Of a DNA stretch of 14,741 nucleotides, positions 7,551 to 13,033 are shown piece after piece. Below the pieces are notes generated by a model. That model saw only the letters and a list, made by a program, of their open reading frames with translations, was not told where the DNA came from and searched no databases. The DNA is from Deltaproteobacteria bacterium (GTDB lineage: Bacteria; Desulfobacterota; Syntrophia; Syntrophales; Fen-1087). Position 1 is the stretch's first letter. Each line of letters begins with the position of its first letter. The stretch lies in NCBI GenBank assembly GCA_026388595.1, contig JAPLJM010000178.1, positions 1 through 14,741 on the forward strand, written 5' to 3'. A program made the translations under genes and the position numbers.

Positions 7551-8464
7551 TCGGAACATTCAAAGACATTCTGGCACGGTCCAAAGAGACAGGTGTAAGA
7601 AAGCGCGCAGCCATTGCCTTGCCCGACCGGCGGCATCTGGAACTTCTGGATGCCGCGACACAGGCCGGGTTGATCATGCCGGTTTTGGTGGGCGACGGAA
7701 AGATGCTGGAAGCGTTACGCAAAGGGACGGGTCTTGCCGCATCGGACTGGCGCACCATCCATGAGCCGGACCCCGGTCAGGCGCTCTCCCGGGCGATTGC
7801 TCTGGTCAAAAATAAAGAGGCGGATATCCTGGTGCAGGGCGGCACGGATCATCAACCCTTTATCAATCAGGTATCCGACGCCAAAATGGGCCTGATGAAC
7901 AGCAGATTGATGAGTTATGTTTCTCTCTATCAGCTCCTGAAGCGGGAAAAACTAATTCTGGTCACCGACACGTACATGCAAAATCAGCCGTCGCTCACGG
8001 ACAAGCAGTTGATTCTGGAGCATGCCCTCCGGTTGGCCGCCCTCCTCGAGATTCCGAGGCCAAAAGTGGCGGTCCTGGCGGCGATTGAGCAGGTCAACCC
8101 CAGCATCCCCTCCACACTGGATGCGGCCATCCTCTCCAAAATGGCGGACCGGCGGCAATTTGGCGACATCGTCCTGGAAGGCCCGCTGGATATAGACTGC
8201 GCCCTGGATCAGAATGCGGCCGCCAGAAAAGGCGTGCACAGTGAGGTGACGGGAAATGTGGATATTTATCTGACGCCGGAAATGGACACGGGGTATCTGC
8301 TGGCACAATTACTTGTTTATATAGGGAAAATGCAAATGGCAGGGGCGTTGATGGGAACGAGCAGCCCGGTGGTTCTCGATCTGCCCTTTGTCTCGGCCCC
8401 GAACAAGGTGATTGAGATCGCCCTGGCGGTGTTGTTGGCCTGCAAGGGAGGCGTCCATGAATGA
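7547..8464 (+). CDS. ptb: Phosphate butyryltransferase-family protein (paralogue 2)
   Basis: A 305-residue Ptb-family protein expected to convert butyryl-CoA (or a related acyl-CoA) plus phosphate to acyl-phosphate and CoA. Kept motifs are VLVGDGKML (46-54), NPSIPSTLDAA (184-194), LSKMADR, EGPLDID (211-217), AAARKGVHSEVTG, PEMDTGY (244-250) and GTSSPVVLDLP (270-280). The lysine-glycine of the canonical MKG motif is replaced by QGG (97-99). The C-terminal SRAD segment that normally follows the PVVL strand is replaced by LPFVSAP. It therefore retains what paralogue 1 has lost and the reverse. It overlaps paralogue 1 by four bases and butyrate kinase by eight. The AAGGGGGTGGG upstream can act as ribosome site. 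Family assignment is firm; activity alone is uncertain. Confidence 0.83.
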   Translation: MIGTFKDILARSKETGVRKRAAIALPDRRHLELLDAATQAGLIMPVLVGDGKMLEALRKGTGLAASDWRTIHEPDPGQALSRAIALVKNKEADILVQGGTDHQPFINQVSDAKMGLMNSRLMSYVSLYQLLKREKLILVTDTYMQNQPSLTDKQLILEHALRLAALLEIPRPKVAVLAAIEQVNPSIPSTLDAAILSKMADRRQFGDIVLEGPLDIDCALDQNAAARKGVHSEVTGNVDIYLTPEMDTGYLLAQLLVYIGKMQMAGALMGTSSPVVLDLPFVSAPNKVIEIALAVLLACKGGVHE

Positions 8465-9533
8465 CGCGCCGCAACTGCTGATCATCAACGTGGGTTCCAC
8501 ATCCACGAAGGTCGCCTTTTTCAAGGGGCTCAAGCCGGTGGTCCAGGATACGATTGTCTACAGCGCCGAGGAACTGTCCCGATTAGCCGGCCTGCAGGAC
8601 CAGCTTCCCCGCCGCCGGGATGACCTGAATCGGTTTGTGGAAAAAAATGACATTTCTCTGGCAGCGCTCGACCTGTTTGTCAGCCGGGGAGGATTGGGGA
8701 AACCGGCGCCTGCCGGGGCCTATGCCATCGATGAGGACATGTGTCGGGATCTGCTGGCGGGAACATACGGCAAGCACCCCTCGGCGCTGGGTCCGGCCAT
8801 GATGTTGCATTTGGCAGGAAAATACGGCAAGCCGGCCATCGTTGTCGATCCACCCAGCACCGACGAATTTACCCCCCTGGCCCGGATCTCCGGTCTTCCG
8901 GAAATCGAACGTCGGAGCGCTTTTCACGCCCTGAACCAGAAGGCCGCGGCCAGGCGCATGGCCGGCGCCATCGGTCGGCCCTATGAGGATTTGCACCTCG
9001 TCGTCGCCCACCTGGGCGGGGGGATCACGATCGGCGCCCATCGAAAGGGACGCGTGGTGGATTGCACCCATGGTTTGACGGAAGGGCCTTTGACGCCGGA
9101 GCGGGCAGGAAGCCTGCCGACACAAGACCTGATCGATCTGGCCTTTGCGGGAACGATGGACCGCAAACAGTTGCAGGCCCGTCTGGTCGGCAGGGGCGGT
9201 CTGGCCGCCTATCTGGGAACGACGGATGCGAAGCAGGTGGAAGCCATGATCCGGGATGGCGATGAAAAGGCCGGATTCATCTACCAGGCCATGGCCTATC
9301 AGATCGCCAAGGATATCGGTGCCATGCGCGTGGCGCTAAAAGGACCGGCGGACGGGATCGTCCTGACGGGCGGCATGGCCCACTCGGAGATGCTGACGGG
9401 ATGGATCCGGGAGTGGGTTGACGGTCTGGCGCCCGTCTTCGTTTATCCCGGTGAGGATGAAATGACCGCGATGGCCGAAGGCGGCCTGCGGGTCCTGTCG
9501 GGCGATGAGCAGGTCCTGCGATATGGCCAATAA
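8457..9533 (+). CDS. buk: Butyrate kinase (acetate/butyrate kinase family)
   Basis: A 358-residue ASKHA-fold kinase that converts acyl-phosphate plus ADP to carboxylate plus ATP. Motifs: the N-terminal phosphate loop NVGSTSTKVA (11-20), RGG (77-79), HPSALGPAM, DPPSTDEF..ARISGLPEIERRS (131-153), FHALNQKAAAR (156-166), AHLGGGI (184-190), LTPERAGSLP and LTGGMAHS (303-310). The D-E-(M/F)..ARISG and FHALNQKA segments mark it as Buk rather than acetate kinase. Length matches Buk (about 355). The ATG at 8457 was chosen because GGGAGG lies about 5 nt upstream and the protein then begins at the conserved first strand; a longer frame from 8412 adds a non-homologous 15 residues. It overlaps the preceding transferase and the following reductase. 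The real substrate may be a branched, cyclic or unsaturated acyl-phosphate. Confidence 0.92.
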   Translation: MNDAPQLLIINVGSTSTKVAFFKGLKPVVQDTIVYSAEELSRLAGLQDQLPRRRDDLNRFVEKNDISLAALDLFVSRGGLGKPAPAGAYAIDEDMCRDLLAGTYGKHPSALGPAMMLHLAGKYGKPAIVVDPPSTDEFTPLARISGLPEIERRSAFHALNQKAAARRMAGAIGRPYEDLHLVVAHLGGGITIGAHRKGRVVDCTHGLTEGPLTPERAGSLPTQDLIDLAFAGTMDRKQLQARLVGRGGLAAYLGTTDAKQVEAMIRDGDEKAGFIYQAMAYQIAKDIGAMRVALKGPADGIVLTGGMAHSEMLTGWIREWVDGLAPVFVYPGEDEMTAMAEGGLRVLSGDEQVLRYGQ

Positions 9534-11481
9534 AATGTTTCCGTTATTATTCTCTGAAGTTCACATCGGGGGCATTTCCCTGAAAAACAGGATCGTCATG
9601 CCGGCCATGGCGACCAATTTTTTAACGGACGGCGCCGTTTCAATCCGCATGATCGACTATTTCGTCGAGCGCGCCCGGGGTGGTGCAGGACTGATCATCA
9701 CCGAGGCGGCAGCGGTGCAGGCGCCTACCGGAGGGAAGTTGGCCAGGCATCACCTGAACATCTCCGAAGACCGGTTCATTCCCTCTCTGAAGGCGTTAAC
9801 CGCTGCCGTACATCCCTATGGAACCAAAATCGCCGTTCAATTAAGTCATCTGGGCAGGCAAATCCATTCCGGTTTTCTGGGGGAGCAGCCGGTGGCGCCC
9901 TCTCCCATCCCCTGCCCGGTCTCCCGGGAAATCCCCCGGGAATTGACGATTGTCGAAATCAAGGAGATCATCGAAGCCTTTGTGCAGGCGGCGCGGCGCG
10001 CCCGGGACGCCGGTTTTGATTTGGTGGAACTGCACGGCTGCCACGGCTATCTGATCGGCCAGTTCTTTGCCAGACGCTCCAATCAGCGGACGGACAAATA
10101 TGGCGGCGATGTCCGGGGGCGGGCGCGTTTTGCTTGTGAGATTATTCAGGGGATCAAGGGCAGCCTGGGGGCGTCCTTTCCTGTCATTGTCCGGATTAAC
10201 GGGGACGATTGCATGCCCGGGGGCGCAACCTTGAAGGATATGCAGGAGATTGCACCGCTTTTGGTCAAGGCCGGCGCTGATGCCCTGCATGTTTCCGCAG
10301 GCGTTTACGGATCGGCCGTTGCCACAGTTGCCCCCATGTTTGAAAAGCCGGGCTGCTTTGTCGATCTGGCTGCCGGTGTCAAGGAAGCCCTGTCCGTTCC
10401 TGTCATTGCGGTGGGAAGAATTACGGGCCCACACATGGCCGAGGCGATTCTCGCGGCCGGGAAAGCCGATCTGATTGCTTCAGGACGCTCACTGCTCGCC
10501 GACCCTGCCTGGCCACGGAAGGCTTACGCCGGGGAAACGGAAGATATCTGTCCTTGTATGGGATGCAACCAGGGCTGCATCGACCGGATTAACGCCAGCA
10601 TGATGACCGGTATTACGGAACCCATTGGCTGCCTGGTCAATCCACGGACCGGACGGGAGTCTGAACGAGACGACGGATTCACGAAACATCCAAAGCGGGT
10701 TCTGGTCATCGGCGGCGGGCCGGCCGGCCTGGAAGCAGCCCTCGTCGCCGCCCGGCGGGGACATGCCGTCACGCTCTGGGAGAAGGAGGATGTCCCGGGC
10801 GGCCAGCTCCTGCTCGCCGGCGCGGCGCCGGGAAGAGAGAACTTCCGCGACTACATTGCCTTTATGGAAAGACAGGTTCGAAAGGCGGGCGTCACCGTGG
10901 TCTTCCATAAGACCGCCAGTTTGGAAACAATCCGCAATGCTTCACCCGACGTGCTGGTTCTGGCTACGGGCGCCACACCGGTGACGCCGGCCTTTGTTCC
11001 GCTTCACAGCGAGATCATCAAGACGGCCTGGGATGTTTTGGGGGGGCATATTCCTCCGGGGAGAAGAATCGTCGTCCTGGGCGGCGGCGCCGTGGGCCTC
11101 GAGACGGCCCATTTCCTCTCCCGCCGGAATAAGGACGTTACGGTTCTGGAAGCCACCGGTCAGGTGGGGGGCGATATGGGCGCCATTATGTCTTTTTACT
11201 TGCGCAGGATGTTGAAAAGTGCAAGCGTGGAGATCCTGCGGTGGTCGGAAGTGAAGGCCATTGAGGGGAATGACGTTTTTTTTCTTCAGGAAGGCAAAGA
11301 GGTTCGTTTGAAGAATCTGGATGCGGTGATCCTGGCGCTGGGTGCGCGCGCCAATGATCCCTTGTCCAAAGATATTGGCCCGTTTGTACCGGAATTGCTT
11401 GTGATCGGTGATGCCCGGAAACCGAGAAAGGCATTGAATGCCATCTTTGAGGGATATGCAGCAGGCCAAAATATTGACTAA
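9523..11481 (+). CDS. Old-yellow-enzyme/Fe-S flavoprotein oxidoreductase (2,4-dienoyl-CoA reductase/enoate reductase type)
   Basis: A 652-residue soluble protein with an N-terminal FMN barrel (about 5-340), a 4Fe-4S cysteine cluster and a C-terminal FAD/NAD(P)H domain. The barrel has KNRIVMPAMAT (21-31), QLSHLGRQ, HGCHGYLIGQFF (171-182) and SNQRTDKYGGD (186-196). Cluster ligands are probably C345-x2-C348-x3-C352 and C370; C343 is an extra nearby cysteine. Dinucleotide motifs are VLVIGGGPAGLEAA (393-406) and VVLGGGAVGLETA (517-529). FadH and clostridial enoate reductases share this layout and reduce 2,4-dienoyl-CoA or 2-enoates with NAD(P)H. The start at 9523 (AGCAGG 9 nt upstream) overlaps the buk stop; ATGs at 9505 and 9535 are alternatives. 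Location after ptb-buk suggests it reduces an unsaturated acid or CoA ester handled by the kinase; bile-acid-type reductases of the family remain possible. Confidence 0.88.
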   Translation: MANKMFPLLFSEVHIGGISLKNRIVMPAMATNFLTDGAVSIRMIDYFVERARGGAGLIITEAAAVQAPTGGKLARHHLNISEDRFIPSLKALTAAVHPYGTKIAVQLSHLGRQIHSGFLGEQPVAPSPIPCPVSREIPRELTIVEIKEIIEAFVQAARRARDAGFDLVELHGCHGYLIGQFFARRSNQRTDKYGGDVRGRARFACEIIQGIKGSLGASFPVIVRINGDDCMPGGATLKDMQEIAPLLVKAGADALHVSAGVYGSAVATVAPMFEKPGCFVDLAAGVKEALSVPVIAVGRITGPHMAEAILAAGKADLIASGRSLLADPAWPRKAYAGETEDICPCMGCNQGCIDRINASMMTGITEPIGCLVNPRTGRESERDDGFTKHPKRVLVIGGGPAGLEAALVAARRGHAVTLWEKEDVPGGQLLLAGAAPGRENFRDYIAFMERQVRKAGVTVVFHKTASLETIRNASPDVLVLATGATPVTPAFVPLHSEIIKTAWDVLGGHIPPGRRIVVLGGGAVGLETAHFLSRRNKDVTVLEATGQVGGDMGAIMSFYLRRMLKSASVEILRWSEVKAIEGNDVFFLQEGKEVRLKNLDAVILALGARANDPLSKDIGPFVPELLVIGDARKPRKALNAIFEGYAAGQNID

Positions 11482-11498
11482 GAAAGGAGATGCTCTTT

Positions 11499-12038
11499 AT
11501 GAACCCCATTGGCCCGATGATGTGGGAACATCGTTTGATCGAAAAGATGCTGCGTTTGTTTGATGGAGAGATCAGGAAAATCAATAAAAATGTCAAAATT
11601 GATACGGTTTTTATCGATACGGCTGTTGACTTTATCAGGATGTATGCCGACCGGACCCATCACGGCAAAGAGGAGGATATTCTTTTCCGGGAACTTGCGA
11701 AAAAACAGCTTTCCCCGGAACACGCACGGATTATGGATGAACTGGTCGAGGAACACAAATACTCCCGTCAGGTCGTGGGAAAGCTGGTCGCCGCAAAGGA
11801 GAGATACCTGAAAGGCGAAGACACGTCCAGGGAGGTCATCGCCTGCCTGAAAGAATTGGCACAATTCTACCCGGTCCACATCGAAAAGGAGGACAAGCAC
11901 TTTTTCTATCCCTGCATGGATTACTTCACGAAAGCGGAACAGGATCAGATGCTCAGTGAATTCTACGAGTTTGACCGCAATATGATTCATGAGAAATATC
12001 GTAAAGTTGTAGATCAGATCACAGCGCCGTCGGCGTGA
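11499..12038 (+). CDS. Hemerythrin-like HHE-domain protein
   Basis: A 179-residue, mostly helical cytoplasmic protein expected to bind a non-haem di-iron centre. Likely ligands are H11 (EHRLIEKM), H55 with E59 (HHGKEEDILF), H86 (EEHKYSRQ), and H127, E131 and H134 (HIEKEDKHFFYP). The set and spacing fit a bacterial hemerythrin/HHE protein. Such proteins bind O2 or NO or protect anaerobic Fe-S enzymes; which applies here is unknown. The ATG at 11499 was chosen because GGAG (11486-11489) sits 9 nt upstream; the ATG at 11490 directly abuts that site. It starts 17 nt after the flavin/Fe-S reductase stop and is probably the last gene of the cluster. It has no added sensor or methyl-acceptor domain. 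Confidence 0.87.
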   Translation: MNPIGPMMWEHRLIEKMLRLFDGEIRKINKNVKIDTVFIDTAVDFIRMYADRTHHGKEEDILFRELAKKQLSPEHARIMDELVEEHKYSRQVVGKLVAAKERYLKGEDTSREVIACLKELAQFYPVHIEKEDKHFFYPCMDYFTKAEQDQMLSEFYEFDRNMIHEKYRKVVDQITAPSA

Positions 12039-12103
12039 TATCATCAAGACAGCAACCGACCATGAATCGGAATGATACCATGCATCCTGTGCGTCGAGAC
12101 CTT

Positions 12104-12190
12104 TGAAAAATGGCTTCGCCGCCGCTCAAAAATCTTTTTCGCTTCAGATCTGTTCAGGTCATATTATGATTAAAAACAAGTTGTCAATTT
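12104..12190 (+). repeat. Dispersed intergenic repeat, copy 2 (inverted relative to copy 1)
   Basis: This matches the minus strand of 86-172 over 87 gap-free positions: 42 of 43 at the start, an identical 15-nt block ATGATTAAAAACAAG near the end, and a poorly conserved 19-nt centre. Unlike copy 1 it is not preceded by an inverted partner within the window. It sits between the hemerythrin gene and the yciO-type gene, so the two copies bracket about 12 kb in opposite orientation. Confidence 0.75.
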
Positions 12191-12210
12191 ATGCAAAATT
12201 CTCTTATTTT
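12181..12210 (+). promoter_or_regulatory. Weak candidate promoter for the yciO-type gene
   Basis: TTGTCA (12181-12186) and TATTTT (12205-12210) are separated by 18 bp in AT-rich DNA, about 80 nt before the start codon. The -35-like box lies within the end of repeat copy 2. A competing pair, TTGCCA (12214-12219) and TATGTA (12237-12242) at 17-bp spacing, is similarly plausible. Neither is strong. Confidence 0.25.
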
Positions 12211-12292
12211 TCTTTGCCAATGGCGCTTGGTTCTGATATGTAACTCGCGGAATTCGTCCATTTGAGGCTTCCGAAATCGGAAAAAGCGTGAT

Positions 12293-12901
12293 ATGCTGGT
12301 TACCATAAATAGTCAGAATCCACAGGGGCGGCTGATCAAAAAAGCGGCCGACGTCCTGCGCAGCGGGGGGATCATCATCTATCCCACCGATACAGTGTAC
12401 GGGCTGGGCTGCGACTTGTTCAATAAAAAGGGGATCGAAAAGATATACAGAATCAAAAAAAGAAGCGAAAAACAACCTTTCAGCTTTGTTTGCGCGGACC
12501 TGAAAGATGTCAGCCGCTATGCCCGCGTTTCCGACTATGCCTATAAGACGATGAAGCGTCTCCTGCCCGGTCCCTATACCTTTATTCTTGAAGCATCCAG
12601 ACTGGTTCCGAAGATCATTCTCCCCAAGCGGCTGACCACGGGGATCCGTGTGCCGGACAATCATATTTGCCTGGCCCTGGTGGGAGAACTGGGCCAGCCG
12701 ATCATCAGCACCAGCGTCAAGAACGAGGCGGGAGAAATTATGACGGACCCCGTGGAAATTGAGAAGCAATTCAGACATTGTGTGGATATGGTGATCGACG
12801 GCGGGATTTTGGCCGCCGGTCAGTCCAGCGTGGTCAGTCTCCTTGACGACCAGGTGGATATTATTCGTGTTGGAAAGGGCGATGTCTCCGCCTTTATATA
12901 A
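12293..12901 (+). CDS. YciO/TsaC/Sua5-family protein (threonylcarbamoyl-AMP synthase fold)
   Basis: A 202-residue single-domain protein of the YrdC fold. Motifs are YPTDTVYGLGCD (30-41), KKRSEKQPFSFVC (55-67), LPGPYTFIL (91-99), GIRVPDN (117-123), PIISTSVK (136-143) and SSVVSL, ending at RVGKGDVSAFI. TsaC/Sua5 members use threonine, bicarbonate and ATP to make threonylcarbamoyl-AMP for tRNA t6A37. The overall sequence, such as the FSFVC..DLKDVSRYARV region and the short C-terminus without a Sua5 domain, is closest to the YciO branch, whose physiological role is less settled. The ribosome site is weak (GGAAAAAG). It lies 132 bp upstream of the RNase E/G gene on the same strand and may be cotranscribed with it. 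It may or may not be the cell's main t6A enzyme. Confidence 0.85.
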   Translation: MLVTINSQNPQGRLIKKAADVLRSGGIIIYPTDTVYGLGCDLFNKKGIEKIYRIKKRSEKQPFSFVCADLKDVSRYARVSDYAYKTMKRLLPGPYTFILEASRLVPKIILPKRLTTGIRVPDNHICLALVGELGQPIISTSVKNEAGEIMTDPVEIEKQFRHCVDMVIDGGILAAGQSSVVSLLDDQVDIIRVGKGDVSAFI

Positions 12902-12953
12902 AACATCGGCGCCCGAGGAACAGGAAAACCGGGTCTGGAAACGTGCTTTGAGA

Positions 12954-13011
12954 GGGAGACGATGGTTGTTTCTCTCCCGCAGCGGCGGTCCTGGACGGGA
13001 CCTGTTGTCCC
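12954..13011 (+). promoter_or_regulatory. Hairpin-rich leader of the RNase E/G gene
   Basis: Three short perfect inverted repeats occur in 58 nt: GGGAGA/TCTCCC (12954-12959 with 12973-12978), GGTCC/GGACC (12987-12991 with 12998-13002) and GGGAC/GTCCC (12997-13001 with 13007-13011). The last two overlap and would be mutually exclusive. They end about 12 nt before the AAGGA ribosome site (13024-13028). No T run follows, so this is not a terminator. A structured leader that RNase E/G itself recognises is a reasonable guess. Confidence 0.35.
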
Positions 13012-13033
13012 CTGGATGCCATAAAGGATCATT

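Noticed and set aside
8412..8456. Upstream extension of butyrate kinase
   Set aside because: The added 15 residues are encoded within the end of the preceding transferase in another frame and are not Buk-like; the ATG at 8457 has a good ribosome site.
12020..12060. Terminator at the end of the hemerythrin gene
   Set aside because: Short GCGCCG/CGGCG-type pairing is visible around the stop codon but lies partly in the coding region and lacks a T tract.
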